From the NCBI GenBank assembly GCA_013398955.1, contig VWPU01024633.1:1-64000 (forward strand): a DNA stretch of 64,000 nucleotides, given 5' to 3'. Shown here one piece after another: positions 11,801 through 25,300 of the stretch. Every line of letters starts with the position of its first letter. Position 1 is the first letter of the stretch. The notes beneath the pieces were generated by a model, which was given only the letters and a program-made list of their open reading frames with translations, had not been told where the DNA came from and did not search any database. Origin of the DNA: Callaeas wilsoni (lineage: Eukaryota > Chordata > Aves > Passeriformes > Callaeidae). The position numbers were made by a program, and so were the translations under genes.

Positions 11801-14800
11801 GACATTTTCTGGAGGAGGTGGGAGGGAGAGAAAGATAAAGAAACATGATAGGGAGAGGAAGGGTTTAGACAGTACCCTTCTCTCTCCCTGGAGGCTATGG
11901 TGAGTGCAGAGCCAGTACACACTTGCCTCATTTTCTCTCATCAATGGGGTTCCGGCCACAGGTCGTTCTGCATTTTCTAATTCCTTCTTCACTTTCACCA
12001 TTGAGCCATCTTCCTCGGATGTATGAGAAGAAACTTCATCCTGAGTGGTTTCCTCATCATCACTGCCACCTGAAATGTGCAGAACAATTATACCAAGTGT
12101 CAGGACCCTGAGGGCACTCATAGGCCTTAACTGTCCTGACCAGCATTACAAGGGGCCTCTACCCACTCCCTCCAACTAGGGGTTCCATTTAAACTCTGTC
12201 TAGGGCACTTGAGTCCCTGGGAATGGCCTCTTACACTGCCTTGCTTGACAATTGCCAGACCTGCTGCTGTTCCCACCCTGCTCTGGTGAAATGGGACTGG
12301 GTTCCGTGGCATTGCCCAGTCTGTGCTGTGCTGGTCCGGTCCTTAGGACAAAGTCCTGCGCTGGAGCAAAGGGCTAACCTGGAGGAGAAGCTGGGTAAGA
12401 TGGTCCTCAGAGGACCCACACACACTGTGCAGCCCTCAGCCTCACCCCTTTCCAGAGTCTCCCCAGTCTACTACCTTGCTGTTACTGGAAGTGGCAGAAC
12501 TCACTGCTGCTGGAGTCAGGGTCTTGCAGTGGACGAATTGTTGGCCTTTGGTCCCCGAGAGCTCCAGAAAAGTTGTTTTTCGTCATGGCTTGGCGGGCTT
12601 GCTCCTCCAGCCCTGCAAAGACTTGCTCCCCTGACAGCCACAAAGACAAAGAGTCAGACTGGTGCTGTTCCATTGCTTCCACCACCAAGGCTTGCCAAAA
12701 ATACAACAGGCATGGGGCTGCTCACCTGCACTGTGCAGAACCTCTGGAGTCACCTCTTGGAAACCACTTAGGTCACTTCTCTGCTTGCCTACCCTGCTAC
12801 ACCAGCCTCTGGCACCTGCTGATGTGAGTCCAGAGCCTGGGTGTAGAAGAGTCTCACTAGTGGCAATGTGCAGCACTGGGCTGCCCTCTGCATACTATGT
12901 ATATGCCACTCCAGCCACAAAATACCTGTGAGCCCATATATCTGCCATAAATAGCCAGGTGGCTCTTGCTGCTGCCAAGCTATCCACCAATATCCTACAG
13001 CACAGTTCAGGGTGGGGGGAAGCCCCTGGGGACTATGACAGTATCCCAGATCAGGGATAGTACTGTATAGCTCTTCTAAATTATTAAGTCTTATTCCTGG
13101 CTATAGCAGGCATTTTGCACAAAAATAGCTCCTCCCTAAGTGCCTGGTACCTCACCTGTCCTCCAAAGCGATATGAAAACTAGGGGTTGTCCTTGGCATG
13201 CTCTGTCACCTTCTTCTGTCCCAGGAGGGATGAGGACAAGTTGTCTTTACAGAAGGTGTCTATGCTCGGAGGTGGTGTTCTCCTGTGTATATGATGGATA
13301 GAAAACTATCTTGCCTTGCCCAGGAATGGCTCTCGCTAAAATAAATCTCATTGGCACTTCATGTGCTCAAAACAGATACCTAAGGGAATGAACCCAGAGA
13401 GCTGAGATGCATGTTTAGGACAAAACAATTTGTTTTGTTGAAAGCAGCGACCACTAGTACCTCTGCTCAACAGGAGATGGCAAACACCTTGAAAGAAAGT
13501 AGCTATTTGTGCTCTGAATGAAAACTTCTTACAGCAATCCCTGCTCAAAGAAGTTTTGGTTCCAGAGAATAACAACAAAAGGCAACCATTAATTTTCACA
13601 TTAAAGCAAACAAATTACATTGCTCCAGGTGGATGAGCTGGGAGGCCTGGGAAAGGTGCTGAAGTTCCCAGCAGGCTGGCTTTTGGGTTGCATTTATCAG
13701 CTGATTTGTAAATGCTCAAGAACCATTCAAAGCACGAATGTGAAAATGCCAAGGAAAACGCAGTGCATTTTTCACATAAAATTAAAGCTTTCAGAAGCCA
13801 ATGTTACCTGTCGGCACAGGGCCACAGCTGGCACCACTATAAGCAGGAAATTGAATTCCTGAGAGAGAGCACCAGTCCTGTTACAAGGAGAGGCACATTC
13901 CCACGTGCTGAACTGCACCAGCCAGTGTTGCTCCATGTTTCCACTCACACTGCCTTCCCTGGGGCCCACCTTGCAATTTTGTCAGGGTTTTAAAAAGCTG
14001 TAATTTATGGAAGATTTCAAAGACCTTCAGAAGTTTCACGGAGACTGTGGGAGAAGAGCTTTAGTTCCCAATGTCCCCAGGTAGGTTTTGAAAAGCATTT
14101 GAAGGCTTTTATCATTCTCTTTACGAAATGTGAGAAAGGGTTCTGTAGAGAAGATTTGAGAACGCAATCCATGTGCCTGAGGAGAGGTGCTGAGGAGCAC
14201 CAAGTCTATTTGTCATTGAAAGCAGCAGGGACCATCGTGACTGCTGTGACACCCTTTCAGAAGCCAATCTAGCACTGAATGGTTTTCATGACCTGGAGTG
14301 CTGGTTTTATGTCTGGACCACAGCCTCACATTGGTGGGACTGAGCTACAGACTGTACAAGCAGCAGACACCATAGAATTCCCATGCCTCTCCAAGAAGCA
14401 GAAACCCACAAACCACCAGGATAAAAGTCCACAGACCAAAAAGGCATTGCAAGAGAAAGCATGGTGAAATGAGGAAACCTGCAGAACACAGGACAGATGT
14501 AAAACTACGGTGGGAGATGTGCTGCTACTTTTGACAGAGGTCCGAAACAGAATTCCCAAATGCCACTGAGGCTGCTCGCGGAAGCAATTACATGTTTGTT
14601 TTCTTCCCCCTTTTCCCTTTCAGACAGATTACACTCCCACTGAGCAGCAGCCTGGAGTCCAAAGGCAGGGCAGGTTCCTGCTCAGCTATACAAACCATGC
14701 AGATAGTCTGCAGGATTTAAGAGCTGAGATCTTTATCTGAGGTGACAGAAGAAGGAACTCCTCACATAAGGAACACTGGCATCAGTCACAGTAACTGAGA

Positions 14801-17800
14801 GCAACTGTGTGTGCCTTTAGCCTCTGCACAACACCCCCAGAGCCCAGTGAGCATTGACTCAGCACAGTGCAGAGAACCAGCTTACAGCCAGCAATGCAAG
14901 CTGTTAACCAAACCCATGCTGTTAGCAGGCGATGTCTTGTGCATCCTCCCCAGCCTGTATCTAAAAACATCACAGGATTGGGAAAGGCAAACATGGAAAA
15001 ATACTGTCTTCCACTTGTACAAAATTTCTTATGTATTATCGTAACAGTGTACGAAAGAACTTAGGAAAGAGTGTCCTGCTCATCTACTGATGGACAAGCC
15101 CTACTTTGATGAAGCCTTAGAGCTTTCATGTTTGATAGGTCCAGGGTTATACTTTTGATGTTTCTGCACACACTTGCTCACAAACAGACACACCCCCACC
15201 TCCACCCCACTTTGGGTACACTTCCATTCATTTGGAAGGGGAGTCAGACAGGCAACAGCTTTAGGATCACTGCCATAAGAAAAGGATGTTATGCTCAATA
15301 GTGAATTCACAGACTCTTCTCCAGAAGTTTCTTTATTAAATACAGAAAGGGCTGCAGGCTGACCACAACACCAAAACAAAGTCACTGTAGTTGTTTACAA
15401 ACAGCTAGAGATGTAGGACAAGAGAGATCACACAAATGCCTCTGCTTTATATTCCATGCTCCTCTCCATACTGCTGTGAATGAGTGGGATGCCAAGTGAG
15501 CAGTGGTGGAGATAGGGGACAGCCCTGTGGTACTGTGTAACATGGACAGGCATGACTGCTAGGGTGTGGTAGGGTATCAGCCCTGAGCCCTTCCCTTCTT
15601 GAACTGTATGAATGCAGGATAACTCTCAGGTGTTCTGGAAAATAAACACAGAAACAAACAACTCCCACCCCAAAATCCACAAAACAAAATCCAAAGGAAC
15701 TACATCATTCCCCTGCCTTCCTTCCTAAACAGAAAGGTCTCTCAGAGATGAGTCAGTTTATTCCCTCCTTGTACATCAGTTAAAAGTCCCTGTTCATGTA
15801 GGTCTTCTCTGTGTTCCTGGACCTGAAATTTGCAAGTCTTTCCACCACTGTGGATCTATTCCACCTGCCCCATGGCTATTCTGGGTTGTCCACACTGCTG
15901 TAGTGGTTACTGAAATGAAAAACAACACAATTGAAAGGGTTAACAATGGCAGTCCACGGAGCCCTTCGGAACCAAGGGATTTGATCCAAGTAACATTTCT
16001 GCTCGGTTGTGAATGCTGGGTGCTATTTCTTGCAAGATACTTTCCCTTCAAAATGGGAGTATTATGGACAGCAGAATCCAAGGAACACCAAAGAGCACAG
16101 AACATGTGTGTTCATTAGAGAGAGGGAAGGAAATAGAGGATTAATGGGATATTGAAACCATGATAAATAGAGCTCGGAAGCAGGAATTAATCTGACTAAC
16201 AAAAGCTCTTCTCCAGAGTTCTAAAAATAAGCATCAGTTGCAGAGGGCACAAGCAATAGAAAGCAAAGCAGCTTGTGGACAGCAGGGAGAAAGAAGTGCA
16301 TGCTAATACCTGCAACAAATTTCGGCGAGCACAAAGACAGCAAGTGGTCCATGACTAATGGGGTGACAGTGCAATAACGGATGAATGCAAGAACAGATGA
16401 ATTGCTTAGAGGGTTTTTATACTTTTATACTGGATACTCTGGTAGAAAATAAAGACCAAATTGAATCAATTAAGGTATCTCCACACAAACAATCTAACTG
16501 CATTTTATTTTTCAACAAGTATATTCCACTATTACTGTTCTGTTTGTTAGCACTTTGTCAGGTGTGTTTTTCATGCACCACATGGCAAAATAAAATTACA
16601 TTCTTGAGAGCCATTTACGTGCTGCAGGGGAAATGACTACAATTAAAACTGCGGGACTGGCCATCATGCACAGAAAGACTTTTGTGATAAATTTTACCAC
16701 AATTTTTATCATTGTTTAACCATTGTTCCAGTATTATTCTGAATTTCCTTACACATCAACTTCTATTTAAAACTGATTTGTAATCATACAATCTCCTAGC
16801 CGGTGGCGCCGCTTGCCAAGCAAAGTGATTCTGTCCTAAGTGAAGACAGCAAACCATGTTGTTGTGACAGCAAGATGAAATGAGGGCCATGCCAAGCCTG
16901 GAAAGTAATCCTGGAAAGAGAAGACACCGAGCAAGCCAGGGAGAGGAGATTGGCAGCTGTCACTCGTCCTAGTCAGTCCAAGGAGGAAGAGAAGATGGAG
17001 TGGCCATGCAAGGAAAAAGTAGGCACCATCCTCCCATCAAATTTGTCCAGTCATATATGCACAGTCGTATTTATGCAAATCCAAAAGGCAGTTCCCCAGC
17101 CCCGTAGCCTGCCAAATCAGACCCCAGCTGCAGGCAACTGCGTAAAAAGCTGCATACCTGCTGTCCCTTTCATTTCTCTCCTCCCAACCACTGCAGTCCC
17201 TGTGAAGAAGTCCCAGTAACGTGTCTGCTATGTCTCAGCCTGACTCCTCATTCTGCTGGCTCACCCCGTTCTTGGAGCCGGTGCTCTCTCCGATTATCCT
17301 CGTCAGGGCACTGCACGGCATTTCTGGGCCCTCCAGACACACAGCAGGCTAGGTAGACAGAGAAGTCCCAACGATTTCGTGGTGTTCATCATAAGACAGA
17401 CAAGATTTTCCATCCCAAGGTGACGACATCACCATTGACAAGTTCCTGGTATCTCTCGGTCCCCTTATTTTCTTGTGGTCCTACTTGCTGCTCTCATTGG
17501 CTCCTGCTGAATAGTTGCTCTGTAGCAACATACTGCATGTAAAGGAGGTGAACAGGTCCCAGAATTTCTCTCCATGGCATACCTGATGCTATAACCTCAT
17601 GCCCCCTGGTAGTGTGTTTGTCAGACAGCTTCCTCTGAAACCAAGACTGGACATACAATCATCTGTATTTCAATTTAAAAAGCAATGTTCACTGTGAAAA
17701 CAGTGCACAGCTGAATTTTGTGATATGTAGAGTTTTGCATATGATAGCACAAGCTTCTGAAGAACATAACCCTTATGCAGTGAAGTGCAAAAAGCACCCA

Positions 17801-19448
17801 GCTAAACACCATGGAAACTCTACCTGCACCATTGGCGCTGCTGTAGCCCTTGGTTTCCATACTCAAGAGACCCCAACTCTGGCCCAGGGGAGACAGCTTA
17901 AGTGCATACATGACATAAACCTGAGCTCAATGGCAGCAGTAACACCTGGGCACTCTCAGAAGCAGAAGTGTGTGGACACAAGGCATGTTCCTGACATCAC
18001 AGGACAAAATACCAGACATACCAAATTTCTCTAAGAACGACAACTCCAAAGTCATTAATGTACTATCAGACAAATTACACCTATACTCTGCTCATTGTGG
18101 AACCCAGCAACCAGCAGCAGGAATTGGAGAGCACAAGGCAATGCAGATGCCACAAGCCACACTCCTTGAGATCCTCACGCTGGCCAACAAGGACAGCTCA
18201 GCTGGGTCTGCCAAGCTGCCCAGCCAGTGGGGCTGCGAGTCCCAGACCGAGGCAGCTCTTCCCAGTGCACTCACCGAGTGTGCAAGGTGTCAGCTCCAGC
18301 CCAGTGTTTCCCCTTGCACAGAGAGCAGCATGCACGGATGCCTGTTGCGTACCTGTGCACAGAGGCAGCACACAAACACACAGACATGCAAGCCAGCAGC
18401 ACCAGCAATGAGGCAGTGTTAGGGCTGCAGCACCCAGCTCTGTCTCATACTCCTGACAGCTACTGCAGCAAAAAGAAAACCATAGGGCCCTCTCAGCAGC
18501 CTTGCTCTCACAGGTCTACAGAAGTGGAAACTTGTTTTCCTAATTCCAGCCCAACTTCAAAGCATGTCTCCAGCCACAAACCTGGGTATGAACAAGGGCA
18601 TAATTTCAGGCCCCTCAACTTCCCTCTGCTGCCAAACAAAAGCTATACATGTGCAGTTTCCCCTCTGCAGCCAAACCTCCATCTGTGTCTCCCAGCTCCA
18701 CCGGTGCCTGGCTGTAGCCTGCCCACAAGAAGTGCTGATGTACAGCATCTTCAGCCCTTCCACTGTCAAACAAATGCTAAGGTCTTGGCAATGACGGAGA
18801 AACAGAGATCCATCTTACCACCTCAGCTCAAGAATGATCTGGCAGACAACATTTATTTGTCCTGTAAATTACTTGGCTACCATCCATTCCTTGACAGGAA
18901 AGAGCAAATGGCTTTATTTCATTATCCAGTAGGAAACTGAGGTACAGTGAGCTTAAGTAACATGCCCAAGGCCAGTCAGCTGAGTGCGTGGTAGGATGAA
19001 GATCAAAACCCAGGACTTGCTGGCTTTCAGCCAGCATGCTCCAACCACCTTGCCTAGAACTTCCTTTGCTACCCACAACAGGCCAGAGCCCCAAGCCACA
19101 TTTTCTAGTATTCTAACTCGTACTTTTGACAGTGTGACTGCAGAGCCCAGCTACAGGCCCTGCACATACACACCTACCTTTACAGCATTAGTTGTTTGTT
19201 CAAGCCTATCCCTGTCCTGCTATGCCAGGACACAGCCAGCTTCCCTGATGCACAGAGCTCATTTTCTCTTCTTATATGCCCTAAGACAAAACATGAGTAA
19301 CCACCATTCTCCACAAGCTGTCCCTACCCACCGTTCCACTCCTCCCCACCTCACTCCACAACCCAGCCAGAGCAAGGGTCCCACAATGCTGCGTAACATT
19401 ATACTCACAGTGAACTTTGTTAGGAGTGGTCTGTTTCCGACGGGACAT
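8873..19448 (-). CDS. ZNF821: Zinc finger protein 821 (C2H2 plus STPR domain)
   Basis: Six coding exons join in phase to 411 codons (human 412): 19,448-19,409; 12,630-12,505; 12,069-11,927; 11,383-11,279; 10,411-10,245; 9,527-8,873. The N-terminus reads MSRRKQTTPNKVHWEQVFAG, then an acidic serine-rich stretch. Two C2H2 fingers follow: CPLC...HVYQH, split by the exon 4/5 boundary, and CPVC...HLLIH; a third CAVC unit lacks its histidine pair. Residues about 257-353 form four tandem 23-residue STPR repeats rich in Arg/Glu with REAKRL-type junctions, a DNA-binding module first known from silkworm FMBP-1. It is presumably a nuclear transcription factor. Intron 3 starts with GC instead of GT (11,926-11,925). 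Intron 1 is 6.8 kb. The 5' UTR part of exon 1 probably starts at 19,500 after a CT-rich acceptor. The gene is intact. Confidence 0.96.
12631..19408 (-). other. ZNF821: ZNF821 large first intron
   Basis: The 6.8-kb intron separates the 40-nt first coding segment from exon 2. Short frames are numerous, but none shows conserved residues or splice-consistent extensions. A MIR-type SINE fossil lies near 18.9-19.06 kb. Some AT-balanced blocks (for example 16.4-16.8 kb) could be conserved noncoding DNA, but this cannot be judged from one sequence. Confidence 0.7.
18905..19060 (+). mobile_element. MIR-family (CORE-SINE) fossil
   Basis: The segment carries the MIR order of motifs: GGAAACTGAGG.ACAG, TTAAGTAAC.TGCCCAAGG, a CAGC tract, then ACCCAGGA.TTGCTGGCT and CATGCTC.AACCACC. 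MIRs are ancient amniote SINEs. The copy is diverged but recognisable over about 150 bp. Confidence 0.75.
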
Positions 19449-19920
19449 GTTTCCCTGACCTGGGAGCACAGAGTGTTCCTTCCCTCTGCAGAGGGCTCAT
19501 CTGAGAAGAGAAGAGTCTGTCACACACTTCACTGAAACCTTCTGAGTCCCTGGCCAAGCTCCACTGACTGTCCCAGGGTCATTCCCCACCTTTCTACCTA
19601 TGCGGCTCGTTCTGCATCACCACAGCTGGATTCCAGGCCAGCATCCAACACAATCCACAAGCATGTCATAAAGCACTGTGCACGGGCAGTTCTACCCAGT
19701 TCTCAGGCAAAGGTTTAAGCGATCCTGACCCCCCCCCCCAAAAGATGAGTGTCCCCTTCAAAAATTAGTGCAACCTCAGTCCCAACACCCTTCTCCCTCC
19801 TGTCCATTCCTGCAGCCTAAAAATCATCCTTGTTGAATTGACAAAGAAAGGTGGCATTTCCAATAGTCCTTTCAGAGAGACAGACAAAAGGAGGAGCTGA
19901 ACCCATTTCCCACAAGACAC

Positions 19921-20140
19921 ATGGACACAGAGATCCCGTCAGCCTCCTCAGATGGACAAACACACGGATGTCATCAGCCTCTCGCCGACACAGAGACACA
20001 GACATCCCATCCCAGCTTCCTCTGTCAATTCAGATGGACAAAAGGATCCTGTCAGCCTCGCACTGCCAGACGGACACAGGGATCCCATCAGCCTTCTCAG
20101 ATGGATGGACACGAAGATCTCGGCAACCTCCTCAGACAGC
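19921..20140. repeat. Degenerate GGACAcaggGATCCcatCAGCC tandem repeat
   Basis: About six imperfect copies of a 30-45 bp unit recur. Each begins like GGACACAGGGATCCC, continues with ATCAGCCT, and ends with CTCAGAT or CCAGAC. Copies start near 19,922, 19,953, 19,990, 20,035, 20,071 and 20,104. Both strands stay open over much of it because the unit repeats, giving repetitive frames that are not evidence of a gene. It lies upstream of the start codon exon of ZNF821, between it and the CpG island. Confidence 0.75.
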
Positions 20141-20149
20141 GGGATCCAG

Positions 20150-21560
20150 CCGGCAGTCCCAGCACACGGGAGACGGCAGGAAGGACCGGGCCCGCAAGCG
20201 GCCGGACATACAGACAAAGGCCTGCGGCTCCTCTGGCACCAGGACGGACGCCGGAACCCTGCCCGGGCCCCCGAGGTCCCAACCGGGCAGCCCTGACAGA
20301 TAGACTGGCCTCGGTAGGGGAGGTCCCGCCGCGGGGCCCGCTTCGCCCCTCGCGGGCGGCAGCCCTAGCCCAGCCCGGCCCGCCTTACCCGGTCCCGCCG
20401 CAGGCGCCGGGAGCCGCGGACAGACAAAGGGCAGCGGACAGACGGACGGGCAAGATGGCGGAGGGCGCCGCCGGAGTGCGCGACGCGAGCACGGGCGCGG
20501 GCACGGGGGCCACGGCTCGGCACCGGGAGGGCACGGCACGCCACCGCTGTCAGCGGCTCGTCCGCAGACCTCGGGTGCCGGTTTTTCATTACGCGAAGCG
20601 TCTCACCTGTTTGCCATGGATCCAGCCCAGCGCGTGACTCCCGGCTGCCTGAGGGAGCTCATCCGTGCCTGCGGCGGGGCTCGCTTGCCCCGGCCGCCTC
20701 CGCCGGCAGCTCACCGGGAGCCGTCGTGCCGCCCCGGCTTACCAGAATCTCGCGTATCCTGTAAGGCCAAAATGCACGGGTTTAGTATTAACTTAGACCC
20801 ACTACGCGCCTTATGAACTCACGCACCTGCTGAGAGGAGAACCGCCCCACCCCGGGGGCTCGGGGCGGCCTCCCCTCGCGGGCCACCGAGCGCCGCCGCC
20901 GCGGAATCAGCGAGCCCGCTCGGAACGCCCGCTCGGCCCGCTTACCCGGGGGCTGCGGCACCAGGACCAGGCCCGGGCTGGACTTCGGTTCGACTCTCCT
21001 TCGCGGTGGCGCTAGCGCCGTGCGGCCCTCAAAGAACCGAGGACCCCGCGGCCAGGTCACAGCACCCGGCGGAACGCCGCGTTGCCGGAACCGCCGCGCC
21101 GGGGGCGGTCACCGGCGGGCGCCTATCAGGCGTGGTACCAGTTGGACGGCACAGGATCCCTCCGCCGGGCCATGTAGTCCGTCTGCGCGGCTCTCCCAGA
21201 CTGTGTCCGTCCCTCCTCGGCCACCATTGCGGCAGGGCTGCACTTGCAGAAGCGGTTTGGGACAGCGCCCGCCGCGCCAGCTCGACTGTGCCACGGACTG
21301 GGTGCGGAGCGTGCCGGAGATTGGGTGCGGGGAGTGCCGGCTATGAGGATCACTCCGCACGCGATGAAGTCTTGTGGACGCCGCGCGCCATTTTGGGTGA
21401 CAGGGACCTGGGGAGCGGCGGCTGGTGTGCGGCGCCGTGGGACGGGTGAGCGGGGCCTTGGGGAGCGCTCGGTGCCCGAGGAGGTGACGCGGAGCCCTGC
21501 CCCAGGGTCTCCCGCAGCCCTGGGACCCGCCCTGCTCCGCTCGTGCTGTGGGATGTTCCC
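20150..21560. promoter_or_regulatory. Bidirectional CpG-island promoter of ZNF821 and IST1
   Basis: About 1.4 kb of CpG-dense sequence lies between the divergent genes. A YY1-type element, CAAGATGGCGGAG, is at 20,451-20,463. Candidate minus-strand 5' splice sites for noncoding ZNF821 exons end at 20,399, 20,743 and 20,946. A plus-strand donor after GACGG at 21,445 is a candidate end of noncoding IST1 exon 1. There is no TATA box, as usual for such promoters. Exact start sites cannot be assigned. Confidence 0.75.
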
Positions 21561-22386
21561 TCGGTGCCACCTACTTCGGAAGGGAGAGGGATTTCCCCCC
21601 TCAGCCCTTGGGTGCAGCTGCGCCGGTGAAGCTCCTGCGGGGCCTCCTGCGCACTGTCCGAACTGTCCCTGGGCACTGGGCCGTACGCGGCTAGTCTCGC
21701 CGAGCGGCTGGTGTGGCTGGCGGCCGTCCTGGCAGCCGGATCAGGTCATGGCTCTCTCCGCGCTGGGCAGGGAGGGATGGGGAGGTGAGATGCAAACCAC
21801 GGTCTTTCTATGTGATATCTTTTAAAGAAGCTTTTTTTTGATGAACGGTTCTTGGCAAACAGAATGCTATAATTAAATATTGTTAGAGTTTGCTTTCTCT
21901 AGGGTTAATAAGTTGAACTGGTTCCTTGGAGACTAAGCATGTGTTCAGTAGGCAGGAAGAGTGTCGGGAATGTGGAATGGTAGCTTTTTGTTTCTGGTGA
22001 CAAGATCGTTACAACCTCGGTTTTTACAGTCCTCGAGTTAATTGTAAAGCTGGTTTATAACTTGTATTTTGATAGGACAGAAGTGGGCTTGGCTCTTCAG
22101 TTGACTTTACCGTTTTTAAAAAAATGCCGAGGAAGTTTCCTCGAAGTTTCTAAGGCCAGTCCTGTTGGTCTTGGTTCGGTGCAGGGTTGTGAAGTCGGAA
22201 AGGTAATAATGAGCGCTCGAGGTCTAGTCATGTATAAATAACTAGATTCAGGATTGGCAGACTAGGGCTTGTTTGTTTGGGGAATTTCTTGGCCTCCCCT
22301 CCCCACCAGTAAAACAATGTCTGGTGTGCTGACTGACAGTTCTTGGTTCCAGTGACCGTCCCTCTTCTCCACAGAAAGTGTTTATC

Positions 22387-25300
22387 ATGTTGGGCTCTGG
22401 GTTCAAGGCAGAGCGCTTGCGAGTCAACCTGCGGCTCGTCATCAATCGCCTCAAACTACTGGAGAAAAAGAAGAGTGAGTATTTAAGGGGGTAGGTGGGA
22501 CCCAGGATGCTTTTGGGGCTCAGGAGACTTGACAAGGTATTTTTCGAGTCAGGGTACTTGCATGGGCCAAGTATGGAGTAGCTTTTTACTCTTCCTTGCT
22601 GGACCCAGGCCTTACAACCTGCCCCAGTGTACAAGGACCTGGAAGAGCAGGCTGGCCACAGTCTGGCCTCTGTCTATCTTCCTGGTAGCTGTTGGAGTGC
22701 AGTTTGTGGGGTGGTAGCTGTGGGCTGTGTGTGCTAACAGCACAGTGGGGAACTCCCTGGGTGCTGTGGGAGGTTCTCCCCACTTGCCCTGTCCTGACAC
22801 AGGTAAAGTCTGTGTTCCTGGTTAACTCTGCAGGAAGGTTGTAGGTGCAGGAGTGTTTCCAGCAGCCTAAAGTCCACTTTCCTTTCTGTCATGAGTTAAT
22901 CGTGCTCAGACCTGGACATGAGGACTCTGCCAAACTGTGGCCAAGTGTCTCATGCTGCAGAGGTTTGATAGGGGAGAGAAGCTGGTGGTGGCTTTATGTG
23001 TGATGAGGTCTGTGGGCGGTCTGGAGCCAGTAGCCCAGACCAGCACAGTGACCAGGCTTCGTATGTGTGCTGCAGCTGAGCTGGCCCAGAAAGCAAGGAA
23101 GGAGATTGCAGATTACCTGGCAGCTGGAAAAGATGAGCGTGCCAGGATTCGCGTGGAGCATATCATCCGTGAAGATTACCTTGTGGAGGCCATGGAAATC
23201 CTGGAGCTGTACTGTGATCTCCTGCTCGCCCGCTTTGGCTTGATCCAGTCCATGAAGTAAGCTCTGGCTGAGAGGGTCCTGGACTCAGGAAGGGGCACTG
23301 CTGGGGGCAGGTCTGGGGTTCAGAAGGGCACCTGTGTTTGTCTCAGTGTCCTAGGGTCTCCAGAGACCTTTATTCCCCATGTAGGGAAGACTGTGGAGCC
23401 CAGTGTATAGGATGGGAACTTGAAGGCTAAGCAGATTGAGGGCAGCAAAGGCTGGGTGTATGGGGTGGAGAGAGAATTGTTTTCTTTGGTCCTAGGGAGC
23501 TGGACTCTGGCCTGGCAGAGGCAGTATCAACACTGATTTGGGCTGCACCACGCCTTCAGTCAGAAGTGGCGGAGTTGAAGATTGTGAGTAGGGTTGCTTG
23601 AAGGGTGTTAAACATGCAGGGTGGGGGTGATGCTGCCAGATGCTGATGGAAGCCCTTGTCTGGGACTTCGTATCATTAAAATAGAGGACTTAATGGGCTC
23701 TGCAGATGGAAACCAGGTGTCCTTGGAGCATCTGGGGTGGCTGCAGCTGCTGAACTGGGGTGCTCAGTGGGAGAAATGAGGGAGGGAGGCGGGTGAGTGG
23801 ATGTGTAGTTTGAGGTGGGGGAAAGCAGGAGTGTACATGTTCTAGAGTTTCTCTCCTGCTGCAGGTTGCTGATCAGTTGTGTGCTAAGTACAGCAAGGAG
23901 TATGGGAAGCTGTGCCGGACAAACCAGATTGGGACAGTCAACGACAGGGTAATGAACTGGTAGAACAGGTGGAGCTGGCAGAGCAGCTATGCCTGCCAAG
24001 GCTTGCTGCCCCTTGGGCCTGTGGCTAGTGGCTGATGCTTGCAGTCACTGCAGAGCACGGCAGGTGCTGTGCAGCCAGGGCCCACCTGCATTGGAGCCTG
24101 GTGCTGAGGCTCCAGGCAGGGAGGCCCGGCTCTGCTGGTTGTGGATGGGGAAGGGTAGAGCAAATAGAGCCCTGGCCTGTGGCTGCCTGCAGCATGCTGT
24201 ACTGGGTGGAGAGGCCTCCCCAGGGCTGCCTGCTGCTCTCTGCAGCTGGGATGCCACTGGTGCAGAGCTATCGGATCCTGCACTGCCCTGGCCCTACTAA
24301 GTCTCTCCACCCCTGTGTTCCAGCTGATGCACAAGCTGAGTGTGGAAGCACCACCCAAGATCCTGGTGGAGAGATACCTCATCGAGATTGCAAAAAACTA
24401 CAATGTGCCCTATGAGCCTGACTCAGTGGTGATGGTGAGTGAGCCCCAGGATGTGGCATTGCAGTGAACTAAGTGGTCCTTGTGCTTTGGTGTCTTCTAG
24501 ACAGCCCCAGAATAGCATGATCCTTGTTGCTTCATGCACCCCTATGGCATGTGGCAGTAGTTACACTTGCTACAGCCTGGTTCCTATTCTGTTTCCCGTT
24601 AATACCATTGTACAGCTGCTCTCTGTTCTGTTCTTGTTGTGTATTCTCATCTTGTCCATTGGCAAATGCTTCATCTAATGCTGTACAGAGGGCTGTGATC
24701 AGAACAGAGATGTGTTGGTGAGCAGAATTCTTCCGCCCTTTCCAGGCTGAAGCCCCGGCAGGCGGAGAGGCTGATCTAATTGATGTGGGGTTCACGGATG
24801 ATGTCAAGAAGGGTGGCCATGGAGGGGGCGGAGGTGGTGGATTTACAGCCCCAATGATAGGTCATGATGGGTTAGTACCCATGCCTGTGATGATGCCTAT
24901 GCCCATGCCAACAACAAATCCACCCTTCTCCTATCCACCTCCAAAGGGACCGGTAAGTTCCTAGGTTTTGTGTGTTTCCTTTTTCTGTGAAAGACTCCTG
25001 TTGTGGTGCTTAGCCCTGTGCCTGCTAACTGTACCTGATAGCTCAGTGTGTCAGAAGGCCATCTTCTTGTTGTGAGACTGCATGGGATGAAGGCTGTTGG
25101 CAGTCCAGCTGAAGCTTTGTGTTGCTTCTTGACCGTGGAGGTCCTTACTCCTGTTCTCCAGCCAGCCCTCTTTGCCTTCAGGGAACAGAGGAGTCCAGAC
25201 TTAACTCCTGAGGCAGTCTTCTGACTGCTAGGCTTTTGTCCAGGAGTTGGAGCTGCACTTTGAAGTTGGTAGGCTGGTAGTGTGCCAAGATTCAGTCAAG

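Noticed and set aside
12223..12771. 182-codon plus-strand frame over ZNF821 exon 2
   Set aside because: It is antisense to a confirmed exon and its flanks, with no recognised family.
19730..19740. Short poly-C run
   Set aside because: A simple homopolymer tract with no further structure.
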